Assembly: GCA_035626395.1 (NCBI GenBank)
Contig: DASPNR010000023.1
Location: 62,001-126,000 of the forward strand
Direction: 5' to 3'
Source of the DNA: Candidatus Limnocylindrales bacterium
Lineage (GTDB): Bacteria; Desulfobacterota; Binatia; UBA1149; CAITLU01
Length of the DNA: 64,000 nt
The notes below the pieces were generated by a model, which searched no databases, was not told the DNA's origin, and saw nothing but the letters and a program-made list of their open reading frames with translations. Position numbers and translations under genes: made by a program. Shown here one piece after another: positions 43,621 to 53,165 of the stretch (its first letter is position 1; each line of letters begins with the position of its first letter).

Positions 43621-43896
43621 CCATCTCCTCCGTTCGAGATCGCTTCGTCGCGTGCAGCAGGCAGTGGCGCCAGGATGCCCGCGCGGCAATGCGGCCGCCA
43701 ACGGCGACCGGATACCGGGCGCTCGCAGCCTGGATCGACCCTCCGTCCCCTCCTTTCATTCGAATGCAGCGCACGAACCGAGCCCGGATCGGCCGCGTGC
43801 CGGCGAGTGGATCGTGTGAGCCGACCGCGCCCGGCACAACGATCGCGCAACACACTTTGACAGGGGCTCGATGGGAGGAGTAAGGAAGCCACCGCC

Positions 43897-45024
43897 ATGC
43901 GGAGCAGGATCAAGGAGTATCTCGACGCCGACCCGGCCCTGGCCGACCGGTACGTCAAGATCCGGACCTACGCTCGCGGCATCATCATCTCCGGCTACGA
44001 CCTGACCAAGCGCTGCAACCTTCGCTGCGAGGGCTGCTTCTTCTTCGAGGGCGAGCTGTCCACCCGTTATGAAGAAGAGAAGACCAATCAGGAGTACGAC
44101 GAGTTCTTCCGCGCCGAGCTGGCGCGGGGGGTGAACTACCCGCACTTCGCCGGCGCCGAGCCCGCCCTGGTGCCGGACCGGCTGCACATCGCCAACCGGT
44201 ACTGGAAGCGCGGCCTCATCTACACCAACGGCACCATCAAGATCGACCCGCAGATCACGTTCATGATCCACGTCTCGCTGTGGGGCAACCCGGCCACCGA
44301 TGCCGTGCTTCGCGGAGCCCCCGTCTTTCGCAAGGCCGTGGCCAATTACGCAGGCGACCCGCGCGCCGTGGTGATGATGACCATCAACCGGCGCAACGTC
44401 GACGAGATCGCCGACGTGGCGCGTGTCTGCGAGAACGCCGGCCTGCGTCTGTCCTTCAACCACTACAGCCCTTCGCGCCAGTACCAGCACAAGGTCCTCG
44501 AGGGCGGCGAGGAGACCGACACGTTCCGCCTGAGCACACGCGAGGACAACCTGATCCTGCGCGCGCAGGATCTGGCGCGTGTCCGCGATCTCATCGAGGA
44601 GCAGATCGTCCTGCGGCCGCAGACGGTGATCTACTCGCGCTACTACAACGACTGGATCAATGCCGCCGGCACGCGTTTCATCATCGACGCGGCCAGCGGC
44701 ATGGCCACCGACTGCCCGATCCTGAACATGCCGCGCCACCGCCAGCACCACGTCGACTTCTCCTACAGCGACGACGAATGCTGCATCGCCAACATCGACT
44801 GTTCGGGCTGCCGCCATTACGTCTCCGGCTACACCAAGATCATGGCCGAGCTGGACAACCACACCGGCTCCTTCGAAAGCTTCGCTGGCTGGGTCGATGT
44901 GTTCGATACCTGGTGCCGACTGCACTACCCCGCGTGGGACGATCTGACGGTTCTCGAGATGGAAGAGGCCGCAGCGGGGGACGCGCGCGGTGCCGGCTGG
45001 GCCGGCGCGACCAACATCCGCTGA
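43897..45024 (+). CDS. Radical SAM protein with SPASM-like C-terminal cysteines
   Basis: This is a 375-residue radical SAM enzyme. The 4Fe-4S motif is KRCNLRCEGC (Cys 40, 44, 47). AEPALVPDRL is in the GGEP-like strand position, and a NRRN segment lies further on. The C-terminal third carries several cysteines (DCPILN, then DECCIANIDCSGC) that could hold an auxiliary cluster, as in SPASM/twitch enzymes. No precursor peptide, transporter or partner enzyme is adjacent, so the substrate is unknown. ATG at 43897 is preceded by purine-rich GGAGGAGTAAGGAAG. The dehydrogenase downstream starts 97 bp later in the same direction and may be a separate transcript. Confidence 0.88.
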   Translation: MRSRIKEYLDADPALADRYVKIRTYARGIIISGYDLTKRCNLRCEGCFFFEGELSTRYEEEKTNQEYDEFFRAELARGVNYPHFAGAEPALVPDRLHIANRYWKRGLIYTNGTIKIDPQITFMIHVSLWGNPATDAVLRGAPVFRKAVANYAGDPRAVVMMTINRRNVDEIADVARVCENAGLRLSFNHYSPSRQYQHKVLEGGEETDTFRLSTREDNLILRAQDLARVRDLIEEQIVLRPQTVIYSRYYNDWINAAGTRFIIDAASGMATDCPILNMPRHRQHHVDFSYSDDECCIANIDCSGCRHYVSGYTKIMAELDNHTGSFESFAGWVDVFDTWCRLHYPAWDDLTVLEMEEAAAGDARGAGWAGATNIR

Positions 45025-45121
45025 GGCGGGCGGCGCTCGCCGCACGCCCCTTCGAGTCTTCGCCTGCGAAAGCGCGCCGACCGGCGTTGCTCGCAGATCG
45101 AAGCCGCCTTCTAATGCACCC

Positions 45122-46588
45122 ATGATGCTTGCGACCTGGTCGGCTGCCCTGACTGCATCGGCATTGCTGGTTCTTCCGGCCGGCGCGGCCTCCGCCGCCA
45201 TCACCACGGAGCTGGTCACGGGCGGTCTGGAACGTCCGTTGTTCGCCACCGCGCCGCCCGGCGATACCGGCCGCCTCTTCCTCGTCGAGCAGCACAGCGG
45301 CCGCATCCGCATCCTCGACCTCGGCAACGACACGCTGCTCGCAACCGACTTCCTCGACCTCGACGACATCGCTACCGACGATGAGCAGGGGCTTCTCGGC
45401 CTCGCCTTCCATCCCGAGTACGCCGAGAACGGCTACTTCTACGTCAACCTGACCAGGGCCGGTGACGGCGATACCGAGATCCGCCGCTATGAGGTCTCGA
45501 GCGATCCCGATGTTGCCGACGAAAAGAGCGGACAGCTGGTGCTGAGCTACGTGCAGCCGCAGAACAACCACAACGGCGGGTGGATGGGCTTCGGCCCCGA
45601 CGGCTTTCTCTACATCGCCTCGGGAGACGGCGGCGGCAGCAACGATGCGGGCACCGGACACACGGCAGGCACCGGCAATGCGCAGGACATCACCGACAAC
45701 CTGCTCGGCAAGATCCTTCGCATCGACGTCGATGGCGACGATTTTCCCGCCGACGCCGCGCGCAACTACGCGATCCCGCCTTCGAACCCGTTCGTGGGCG
45801 TGACCGGCGACGACGAGATCTGGAGCTACGGCCTGCGCAATCCCTGGCGCGCCAGCTTCGATCGGAACACCGGCGACTTCTACATCGGCGACGTCGGGCA
45901 GAGCTCGCGCGAGGAGATCGACGTGCAGCGGGCCGGCGACGGCGGCGGGCAGAACTACGGCTGGCGGCTGCGCGAGGGCACGATCCAAACGCCGACCGTC
46001 GGCGGTGCGCGCCCCAGCGGCGCCATCGATCCGATCTACGACTACACACGCGGCAGCGGCGCCTTCCAGGGTCGCTCGGTCACCGGCGGCTACGTCTATC
46101 GAGGGCCCATCGAGGAGATCCAGGGCCATTACTTCTTCGCGGACTTCGCCACCGCGCGCATCTGGTCCCTGATCTATGACGGATCGGCTCCGGCCACGTT
46201 CGACGGCAGCAACTACACCGATCTTTCGGACCGCACCGCCGAGCTGGATCCGGCCGGCGAGGCCTCGATCGACGACGTCGCGAGCTTCGGCGAGGACGCG
46301 CAGGGCAATCTCTACATCGTCGAGCTCGGCGGCCAGCTCTTCCGCGTGATCGAGGCGCCGGATGCGGCTTGCGGAGATCCGGTCGAGGACGCCGCTGCCG
46401 GCTCTGCCGCCTCGCTCAGCGCCAGCGATGCGTTGTTCGTGCTTCGCACCAGCGTCGGATCGCAGTCGTGCGCCCTGTGTGTGTGCGACGTCAACGACAG
46501 CGGCGACGTCACCGCCACCGACGCGCTCGCGGTGCTTCGCGCCGCCGTCGGCAGCCCGGTCGAGCTGACCTGCCCCGCCTGCCCGTGA
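45122..46588 (+). CDS. Secreted PQQ-type sugar dehydrogenase (GSDH family) with dockerin-like tail
   Basis: This is a 488-residue protein with a signal peptide (about 1-25, ending ASA). A six-bladed propeller of the glucose/sorbosone dehydrogenase family follows. NNHNGGWMGFGPDG (around 147-160) and YGLRNPWRASFD (around 238-248) are the family's active-site and PQQ-binding signatures. FADFATARIWSL forms a late blade. Past residue ~420 it carries a Cys-flanked calcium-loop segment, CDVNDSGDVTATDALAVLRA at about 455-474, which resembles one half of a type I dockerin. Such segments in non-cellulosomal bacteria are common at the ends of secreted proteins and may be a surface-retention signal. Whether it oxidises sugars is inferred from family. 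Confidence 0.88.
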   Translation: MMLATWSAALTASALLVLPAGAASAAITTELVTGGLERPLFATAPPGDTGRLFLVEQHSGRIRILDLGNDTLLATDFLDLDDIATDDEQGLLGLAFHPEYAENGYFYVNLTRAGDGDTEIRRYEVSSDPDVADEKSGQLVLSYVQPQNNHNGGWMGFGPDGFLYIASGDGGGSNDAGTGHTAGTGNAQDITDNLLGKILRIDVDGDDFPADAARNYAIPPSNPFVGVTGDDEIWSYGLRNPWRASFDRNTGDFYIGDVGQSSREEIDVQRAGDGGGQNYGWRLREGTIQTPTVGGARPSGAIDPIYDYTRGSGAFQGRSVTGGYVYRGPIEEIQGHYFFADFATARIWSLIYDGSAPATFDGSNYTDLSDRTAELDPAGEASIDDVASFGEDAQGNLYIVELGGQLFRVIEAPDAACGDPVEDAAAGSAASLSASDALFVLRTSVGSQSCALCVCDVNDSGDVTATDALAVLRAAVGSPVELTCPACP

Positions 46589-46619
46589 GCGCGATGCACG
46601 GCCGCGGCTGCCGCGTCCT

Positions 46620-47525
46620 TCACTCCGCTTCGGCAACGACCACCGGCGCGCGCCGCGCCGCCAGCCCCTCGACGATGAAGACGAGCAGCGCGGTCCACAC
46701 CAGCGTGAAGCCGATGAGCTGCTCGCGATGGAACGGCTCGCCGTAGACGAGAGTGCCCAGCGCCAGCTGCAACGTCGGCGCGATGTACTGGAGGATGCCG
46801 ACCCAGAACAGCGGTATGCGCTGGGCCGCCGATGCGAACATGAGCAGCGGCGCGGTGGTGATGGCGCCGGCACCGACGAGCATTGCGCTGGCAACGGCAT
46901 CGCCGCCGAGCAGCGGTCCCTGTCCTCGCGCTTCGGAGTAGACGAGGAACGAGACCGCCGGGACCAGCAGCAGCCCGGTCTCCAGCGTCAGGCCGTCCAG
47001 CGACGCGAGCGGCGCCGTCTTCTTGACCAAACCATAGAGGGCAAAGCTGGTGGCCAGCAGCAACGCGACCCACGGCACCGAGCCGTGCATGAGCGTCAGA
47101 TACGCCACGCCGGTGCCCGCAAGCGCGATCGGCACCCACTGCATGGGGCGCAGGCGCTCGCGCAGCACGACCACGCCGAGCAGCACGCTGATGAGCGGAT
47201 TGATGTAGTAGCCGAGGCTGGTCTCGACCAGGAAGCCGGCGCCGACGGCCCAGATGAACAGGGTCCAGTTGATGCCGATCAGAATGGCGGCGGCTGCATA
47301 CAGGCCCAGCGACCGCCACGAGGTCGCGGCATCCGCGAATGCCCGCCACCGCCCGGCCAGCGCCAGCACTGCGGCCAGCAAGGCAAAAGACCAGACGATG
47401 CGATGGCAGATGACCTGCGCCGCCGGCACGTGCGCGAGCATCTTCCAGTAGATCGGCAGCAGGCCCCATGACGTGTAGGCGCCCGCTGCGTACCAGAATC
47501 CCGCGTTGGTCCTGCTGTCGGCCAT
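46620..47525 (-). CDS. rarD: EamA-family permease RarD
   Basis: This is a 301-residue integral membrane protein with ten predicted helices, the RarD subfamily of the drug/metabolite exporter superfamily. Its N-terminus (GFWYAAGAYTSWGLLPIYWK) is diagnostic. So are the NWTLFIWAV segment, GYYINPLISVLLGV, and IPLFWVGILQYIAPTLQLAL in the second half. These match known RarD proteins closely in order and spacing. RarD proteins were named for chloramphenicol sensitivity but the substrate is not settled. It is monocistronic, ends 31 bp from the convergent dehydrogenase gene, and is divergent from the SDR gene across a 471-bp region with palindromes. Confidence 0.95.
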   Translation of the reverse strand: MADSRTNAGFWYAAGAYTSWGLLPIYWKMLAHVPAAQVICHRIVWSFALLAAVLALAGRWRAFADAATSWRSLGLYAAAAILIGINWTLFIWAVGAGFLVETSLGYYINPLISVLLGVVVLRERLRPMQWVPIALAGTGVAYLTLMHGSVPWVALLLATSFALYGLVKKTAPLASLDGLTLETGLLLVPAVSFLVYSEARGQGPLLGGDAVASAMLVGAGAITTAPLLMFASAAQRIPLFWVGILQYIAPTLQLALGTLVYGEPFHREQLIGFTLVWTALLVFIVEGLAARRAPVVVAEAE

Positions 47526-47627
47526 GAGCGAAGGCGTGGCGTACCCGGCGTGGAGCCGAAACTCGAACGGGAGGCGGCGGCGAAGCCCCGCATGGTCGAA
47601 AACGTTCGCGCCTTGGCCGGAAAGGAC

Positions 47628-47670
47628 CGCCGGCCGGCCTGAACGTTTGGCGGGAACAGGCCGGCCGGCG
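47628..47670. repeat. 14-bp perfect inverted repeat
   Basis: CGCCGGCCGGCCTG and CAGGCCGGCCGGCG pair perfectly around a 15-nt loop. It lies between divergent genes, so it is not a terminator for either. No T-tract follows on either strand. Confidence 0.7.
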
Positions 47671-47815
47671 TGGTCGCGCAGCCTTCAGCGACGCGTGGGG
47701 TCGCGACGCCGCAGGAGGAGGAGGTCTGATCCTGCGCGACCGGAGAGAGACGCGTCGATGGTTGCGGAATCCACGCGGCTCCGGTCGGCATTCTATCGGC
47801 TCGCACCCCCGGCCA

Positions 47816-47833
47816 CAGTGAGCACGCTCACTG
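47816..47833. promoter_or_regulatory. 18-bp perfect palindrome, candidate operator
   Basis: CAGTGAGC-AC-GCTCACTG is symmetrical over 8+8 bp. It lies 163 bp upstream of the SDR gene and 290 bp from rarD. Size and form fit a TetR- or GntR-type dimer site, but no such regulator gene is in the window. Confidence 0.45.
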
Positions 47834-47996
47834 CCACCGCGAATTCTGCGCGTCGTGCGCGTCGAGGAGGTTGTGCGCAGGCAGCTCCGACCGTTGGCGC
47901 GGCGGCGGCGGCGCAGATGGCGATTTTGCCTGTCCGGGCCTGCGCTGGTAGTCGCAACGCGCGCTGGCCGGCACGGCCAGAGGAGGAGCAGCCGGA

Positions 47997-48764
47997 ATGG
48001 ACGTCCAAGGAAAGGTCGCGATCGTGACGGGAGGCGGAACCGGAGTGGGCCGCGCCACGGCTCTGGAGCTGGCGCGCCGCGGCTGCTCGGTGGTCGTCAA
48101 CTACTCGAAGTCGCGCGAGGAGGCCGAACAGACGGCTGCCGAAGCCTCTGCGCTCGGCGCCCGAGCCATCGCCGTGCAGGGCGACGTCGCCGAGGACCAG
48201 GCCTGCCGGCGGCTGGTCGAGACGGCCGTGGCCGAGCTCGGCAGCGTCAGCATCCTGGTCAGCAACGCGGGCACCACCGAGTTCATCCCCCACCACGATC
48301 TGGAACGGCTGACACCGGAGGTCTGGCACCGCATCCTGTCGGTCAACCTGATCGGTCCGTTCCAGCTCGCGCGCGCCGCCAAGGCCGCGATGGAAGGCGC
48401 CGGCGGCGGGGAGATCGTCCACACCTCCAGCATCGCCGGCATCGTCGGCGTGGGAAGCTCGATCGCCTACTGCGCTTCCAAGGCGGCGCTCAACAACCTG
48501 ACGCTGACGCTGGCGCGCGTGATGGGGCCGGCCGTTCGCGTCAACGCGGTGGCCCCCGGGTTCATCACCGGCCGCTGGCTCAAGTCCGGCTATGGCGAAG
48601 CCTACGATGCGCTCGAGCAGCTGGCCGCGGCCCGCTCGGTGTTGAAGAAGGTGTGCGAGCCCGAAGACGTCGCGGCCGCCATCGTCGGAATCATCACCGG
48701 CTCCGACCTCATCACCGGGCAGGTCATCGTGGTCGACGGCGGCATGACGATCGCGCAGATGTGA
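47997..48764 (+). CDS. SDR-family oxidoreductase (FabG-like)
   Basis: This is a 255-residue classical short-chain dehydrogenase. TGGGTGVG at residues 11-18 is the cofactor motif. An Asn-Tyr-Ser following the second strand suggests NADP(H). SNAG follows strand four, TSSIAG holds the catalytic serine, YCASK is the catalytic Tyr-Lys pair, and VDGG closes the fold. ATG at 47997 has GGAGGA about 10 nt upstream. By sequence it is nearest to FabG-like 3-oxoacyl reductases, but the neighbours do not form a fatty-acid operon, so the substrate is unknown. Its stop is 1 bp away from the convergent tamB stop. Confidence 0.93.
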   Translation: MDVQGKVAIVTGGGTGVGRATALELARRGCSVVVNYSKSREEAEQTAAEASALGARAIAVQGDVAEDQACRRLVETAVAELGSVSILVSNAGTTEFIPHHDLERLTPEVWHRILSVNLIGPFQLARAAKAAMEGAGGGEIVHTSSIAGIVGVGSSIAYCASKAALNNLTLTLARVMGPAVRVNAVAPGFITGRWLKSGYGEAYDALEQLAAARSVLKKVCEPEDVAAAIVGIITGSDLITGQVIVVDGGMTIAQM

Positions 48765-48765
48765 C

Positions 48766-51700
48766 TCAATAATCCCACTTCCAGTTCAGCCCGATCTCCC
48801 CTTCCGCATCCTGCGAGATGTCGCTCTCGATCGTCACGTTGTTGAAGATCTCCCACTCCACCACCGCCTTGCTGTCCTCGGGCGTCAGGCCCTGCTGGAA
48901 GCGCAGGTAGACGTCGTCGGTCAGGTACTTGGTGGCGCTGAGCGCGCCGCCGCCGGCATCGCCCGTCTCCAGGCCGAGCCGGTCCAGGCCGAGGCTGCGC
49001 CCGACGCGGCCGAGAATGCCGGAGCCGCCGCCGAGCGGGCTGCCCGTCAGCTCGGCGACCGAGCGCGCCAGCTGCACGCTCTGCATGGGCGTCAGATCGC
49101 CGGCGCTCTCGCCGAACAGCACGCGCGAGAGGACCTCGTCGCGCGGCAACGCCGGCTCCGAGCGCAGCTCGATGGTCGGCCTGGTGGCGTTGCCGCGAAT
49201 GTCGACGATGGCGGTGACGTCATGCGCCTCGGCCTCGGCCGTCATGTTCAGGTACGGCACGTTCTGCGGATTGCCGTCGAAGCGCAGCGTGCCTTCGCGG
49301 AAGGAAAAGCGTCGGCCGAGCAGCTCGAGCTGGCCGCGCACGGACTCGACCACACCCTCGACGATCGGCTCGCCCGTTGTGCCCCGGATGTCCAGATCGG
49401 CCTTCCATTCCGAGTCCAGCGCGCGCCCCTCGACGAAGATGCGGTTGTCGGCGACGACGTCGATGGCCAGCGCCAGATCGATGATGGCTTCGGTCTGCTC
49501 TTCTTCGGCCGCCTCGCCGGTGGCGGCGCCATGGATCTCGACCACGGCCAGCTCGGGCACGTCTTCGACGAACTCGTTCGGAATGCGCACGCGCGCTTCC
49601 TTCACCTTGACGTCGCCGCTGATGCTGCCGCCGACATCGGCATCGGCGGAGGCACGGCTGGCGCGAACCGCGATGGTCGCGTCCGCCTCGGTCGTGATCA
49701 GGTCGAGCCGCGTCAGCATCGCGTCGGTCGCAGTGAGATCGGCCGTCAGCGCGAAAGCCGGCAGCTCGCCGAAATCGAGGCGACCGCTGGCGGTGACTCT
49801 GCCGTCGTCGCCGTCGCTCGCCGTCATCTGCGGCATCAGCAGGCTCGGCCCCTGCCCGATCAGGCTGACTTCGATGTCGCGCAGCACCAGACCGCTGGCG
49901 CCGTTCTCGTAGCTGGCGCCGCTCATCGTTGCCGTGCCGTGCACCTGCGGCGAACGCGTGGTGCCGCCGACGGTGAGATCGGCGTCGATGCGGCCGCGCA
50001 GCACGTCCTCGCCGAGCGGCAGCAGGGAAGCGGCCTCGGCGATGTCGCCGTGCCAGCGCAGCGCCACCTCCACCGCCTCGCCGGCGGCTGCGGCCTCGGT
50101 CAGCGGTGCATCCAGCGCCACGTCGAACGTCGTGTCGCTCAGCCCGATCAGTGAGGCCTTCGCCGTCAGACGACCGCCGGCGAAGCGGCCATCGACGCGT
50201 GCGTTGACCGGAGCGACGCCGCGCGTCTGCAGCGCTCCCGATCCGATCTGGCGGCCTTCGAGGTGCGCCTCGGCAAGGGCGCTGTCCCACGTCTTGCCGC
50301 GCACGTCGAGCGATCCGCTGAGCGTGCCGTCGAGATCGAGGCCGTCGACGAACGCCGATGCGATCGCCAGGGGCACGTCGTGGAGATCCGCATCGCCGGT
50401 GACGTCGGCAGGCGTGCGAGACAGCGATGCCAGCAGCCGGCCCTGCTCGCCCACCCGCAGCGCGGCCGGCGGCAGCCGCAACGTGTCGGCGCTCCACTCC
50501 ACCGCCACCGGCGCGGTCAGCTGAAGCGGCTGATCGGCAACGTGCGCGTCGAGCCGCGACACGAGCGCCTCGTAACGGCCATCGCTGCCGCGAATGGTGG
50601 CGGCGGCGTCGACGGACAGCTCGCCCGCCGCGCTGCCCCTGGCCGCAAGGCTCACATCCCACGCCCGCCCGTCTCCGGTTGCCGTGATCGATGCCTGCGT
50701 GAGCACCGTGCTGCCGAAGCGGCCGTCGGCCACGGTGGCGGCAAGGCTTCCCTTCGGCGCCGGGCCGATCTCGACGCCTTCGGCCGTCAGATCGATGGCT
50801 CGCGCCAGCGCCTCCTCGCCGTCGATGGCGATCGCGACGTTCTGCGCGTGCACGGACCCGCTGACCAGCTGCGCGGCGGCCGCACCCGTCCCCGCGCCGG
50901 CCAGCGTCAGATCGACGGCCAGCGATCCGCCCAGGCCGCGCCCGAGGAAGGGACGCCACAGCGCGAGCTCTGCGCTGCTGCCGACGATGCGGCCGCTGAC
51001 GACGTCCCTGGCCAGGTCGATGTCGAGATCGATGCTCGCGCTCGTCGAGGGGCCCGTCATCGAAACCTGCGAGAGCACCAGACGATCGGCGGACGGCATG
51101 GCGGCGTCGCCGCGCAGGCGCGTCTCCAGCTCGCCGTAGCGCGCATGCACGTCGAGCGAGCCGGCGATGCGATCGGGCAGGCCGCTGCCGCGCGCATCGA
51201 CCGTCAGCTCGTCCAGGCGCACGCCTTCGAAGACAATGCGTTCGCCGCGCGCGCTCGCATCGAGCGTGAAGTCTTCGAGCGCTCCGCTCGCTCTGGCGTC
51301 CACCACCACTCGCCCGGCGACCGAGGCGACCTTGGGATCGGAAAGGCGCGCCAGATTGTCGATCACCGCCGACAGATCCGCACGCAGCTCGCCGCCGTGC
51401 TCGGCCATGCTCGCCGTTGCGCTGGCCGTGACGCCTTCGGCGCGAACATCGGCGCTGGCCTGCAACGGCCCCGACAGATTGCCGGCGGCTCGTCCTTCCA
51501 GCGTCAGGCGCGGGCCGAGCAGCGCATTCCAGCCTTCGTCGTCGACGCGCAGCTGCTCGGCGCTGCCGGCGATGTCGGCCTGCACCGCGCCGCTCTCGTG
51601 CACGCTGAGCTTCGCGGTCAGCGAGGCGGCGCCTTGCATGGGCGTATCGGTCAGCCGCTCGAGCGAGGACAGATCGGCGCTGCGGGCCACCAGCGACCCG

Positions 51701-53160
51701 CGCACGCTGCCCCAGTCGTCGGCGACGTCGATCGGACCTTCGATGCGCAGCGCCTCACCGGCCAGCACGAAATCGGACGCGGAGACGGCGCCGGCGTCGA
51801 GGTCGACCGTGCCTGCAGCGGTGGCGCGCGCGCCGGCTCCGAGCAGCGGTGCCGTGCGCTCGGCAACCGTCAGTCCTTCGCCGTCCACCGTCAGCTCGAA
51901 GGAAGCCGCGCCTTCGCCGGCCGGATCGCGCGCCAGCAGCCTTGCGCGCAGGCTCGCGGCGGCCGCAGGGCCCGAAGCCGCGCCCGAGACGTCGAGCTCG
52001 GCGCGCAGCTCGCCTGCATCGCCGAGGCGGCCCTCGGCGTGGCCGCGTGCCGACGCCACGTCGATGCCGCGCAGGACGACGGTCGCGCCCGGATCCTCAT
52101 GGCCGAGCACCGCATCCACGACGAAGCTGTTCGTGGACAGATCGAGCTTGCCGTGCGCACCGAGCGTGCGCCCGTCGGCGACCACATCGACATCGTCCAG
52201 CCTCAGCGCCTGATCGGGAATCCACGCGCCTCGAGCGGCAATCGACACCGGACCGCCCGGCGGCAGCAGCGCACGCCTGCGGATGTCCTCGACCGCCTCG
52301 AGCTGGGCGACGCCGTCGAAGGCACCGCTGGGACCGAAGGCGATGCGCGCATCCAGCCCCAGCTTTCCGATCGCCGTCGCGACGACGTCGGCGCGCGCAC
52401 GCCAGTCGCGCATGGCGCCGGACGCTTCGACCTCGAGTTCGACGGCGCCGGCCTGCGGCAGGCGCGCAAGGTGCGCGAGCGCGCCGCCCTCCTCTTCGCT
52501 GGCAACGACGTTTCCGCGCAGCTCGATGGGGCTGCCCGACGTGAACAGGTCGATGCGCGCGCTGCCGCGACGTCCGTCGATGCGCTGGAGCGTCAGGTCC
52601 AGCCGTCCCTGCTCCCACTCGCCCAGCACGCCCCGGCCGTGCGCCTTCATCACGGCGCGATGGCCGCCGAGCAGGTCCGGCCCCACCTCGAACTGCTCGA
52701 CCTCGAGCTTCTCGACGAGAATCCGCGGGAAGCGGTCCCAGCGGAACGGCTTGTCGTCGGGCTCGTCGATGGTCTCGGGCAGCCGCGTCCACACCACGCG
52801 ACGGGCGCGCACGTGGTCGACGACGATGCGATAGGGCACGTCGTCGCCGGGCTGCCATACCTCGAGGGGATGCCAGGAGACTTCGGCGTCCTCGATGGTG
52901 ATGTAGACGTCGTCCTTGTCGCCGACCTCGACGCGGTCGACGTGGAGCTGCCAGGGGAGATTGCCGGTGACGTTCTCGGCGCGCACGAAGAAGACGCCGG
53001 CTTTCTTCGCAAAGCGCGTGACCAGATGGCCCACGTGCTGCTGGATGAACGAGTAGCGCAGCGAGAACACCAGAGCCGCAGCCAGCACGCCGGCCATCAC
53101 CGCCACCAGCACGGCCAGCAGCACCGCAGAGCGCGTGACGCGTACGATCCGGCGCCGCAT
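48766..53160 (-). CDS. tamB: TamB, translocation and assembly module inner-membrane component
   Basis: This is a 1464-residue protein with one N-terminal membrane anchor (about 10-33). A very long AsmA-like region of alternating beta strands follows; this is the hydrophobic-groove bridge that spans the periplasm. The C-terminal DUF490/TamB domain covers roughly the last 350 residues. There RSEPALPRDEVLSRVLFGE and the terminal VEWEIFNNVTIESDISQ are hallmarks. TamB works with TamA in outer-membrane protein insertion and is also implicated in lipid transport between membranes. ATG at 53160 is 5 nt after the tamA stop, giving the classic tamA-tamB operon. The long antisense frames inside this gene are GC-skew shadows. 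Confidence 0.94.
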   Translation of the reverse strand: MRRRIVRVTRSAVLLAVLVAVMAGVLAAALVFSLRYSFIQQHVGHLVTRFAKKAGVFFVRAENVTGNLPWQLHVDRVEVGDKDDVYITIEDAEVSWHPLEVWQPGDDVPYRIVVDHVRARRVVWTRLPETIDEPDDKPFRWDRFPRILVEKLEVEQFEVGPDLLGGHRAVMKAHGRGVLGEWEQGRLDLTLQRIDGRRGSARIDLFTSGSPIELRGNVVASEEEGGALAHLARLPQAGAVELEVEASGAMRDWRARADVVATAIGKLGLDARIAFGPSGAFDGVAQLEAVEDIRRRALLPPGGPVSIAARGAWIPDQALRLDDVDVVADGRTLGAHGKLDLSTNSFVVDAVLGHEDPGATVVLRGIDVASARGHAEGRLGDAGELRAELDVSGAASGPAAAASLRARLLARDPAGEGAASFELTVDGEGLTVAERTAPLLGAGARATAAGTVDLDAGAVSASDFVLAGEALRIEGPIDVADDWGSVRGSLVARSADLSSLERLTDTPMQGAASLTAKLSVHESGAVQADIAGSAEQLRVDDEGWNALLGPRLTLEGRAAGNLSGPLQASADVRAEGVTASATASMAEHGGELRADLSAVIDNLARLSDPKVASVAGRVVVDARASGALEDFTLDASARGERIVFEGVRLDELTVDARGSGLPDRIAGSLDVHARYGELETRLRGDAAMPSADRLVLSQVSMTGPSTSASIDLDIDLARDVVSGRIVGSSAELALWRPFLGRGLGGSLAVDLTLAGAGTGAAAAQLVSGSVHAQNVAIAIDGEEALARAIDLTAEGVEIGPAPKGSLAATVADGRFGSTVLTQASITATGDGRAWDVSLAARGSAAGELSVDAAATIRGSDGRYEALVSRLDAHVADQPLQLTAPVAVEWSADTLRLPPAALRVGEQGRLLASLSRTPADVTGDADLHDVPLAIASAFVDGLDLDGTLSGSLDVRGKTWDSALAEAHLEGRQIGSGALQTRGVAPVNARVDGRFAGGRLTAKASLIGLSDTTFDVALDAPLTEAAAAGEAVEVALRWHGDIAEAASLLPLGEDVLRGRIDADLTVGGTTRSPQVHGTATMSGASYENGASGLVLRDIEVSLIGQGPSLLMPQMTASDGDDGRVTASGRLDFGELPAFALTADLTATDAMLTRLDLITTEADATIAVRASRASADADVGGSISGDVKVKEARVRIPNEFVEDVPELAVVEIHGAATGEAAEEEQTEAIIDLALAIDVVADNRIFVEGRALDSEWKADLDIRGTTGEPIVEGVVESVRGQLELLGRRFSFREGTLRFDGNPQNVPYLNMTAEAEAHDVTAIVDIRGNATRPTIELRSEPALPRDEVLSRVLFGESAGDLTPMQSVQLARSVAELTGSPLGGGSGILGRVGRSLGLDRLGLETGDAGGGALSATKYLTDDVYLRFQQGLTPEDSKAVVEWEIFNNVTIESDISQDAEGEIGLNWKWDY

Positions 53161-53165
53161 CGTCC

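Larger units (their letters stand above)
47526..47996. other. 471-bp divergent intergenic region with palindromes
   Basis: No supported gene is present; the long + strand frame crossing it has Arg-rich shadow composition. It contains a 14-bp inverted repeat (47628-47670), a second dyad pair AAACGTTC (47600-47607) / GAACGTTT (47641-47648) overlapping it, and an 18-bp palindrome at 47816-47833. The ribosome site GGAGGA for the SDR gene is at its right end. Confidence 0.6.

Noticed and set aside
43857..43862. TTGACA just before the radical SAM gene, as a -35 box
   Set aside because: The start codon is only 34 bp on and no -10 hexamer is found at a workable distance with a leader left over.
47506..48027. 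173-codon + strand frame across the rarD-SDR intergenic region
   Set aside because: It is Arg/Ala-rich with no homology. It overlaps palindromes and the SDR gene out of frame.
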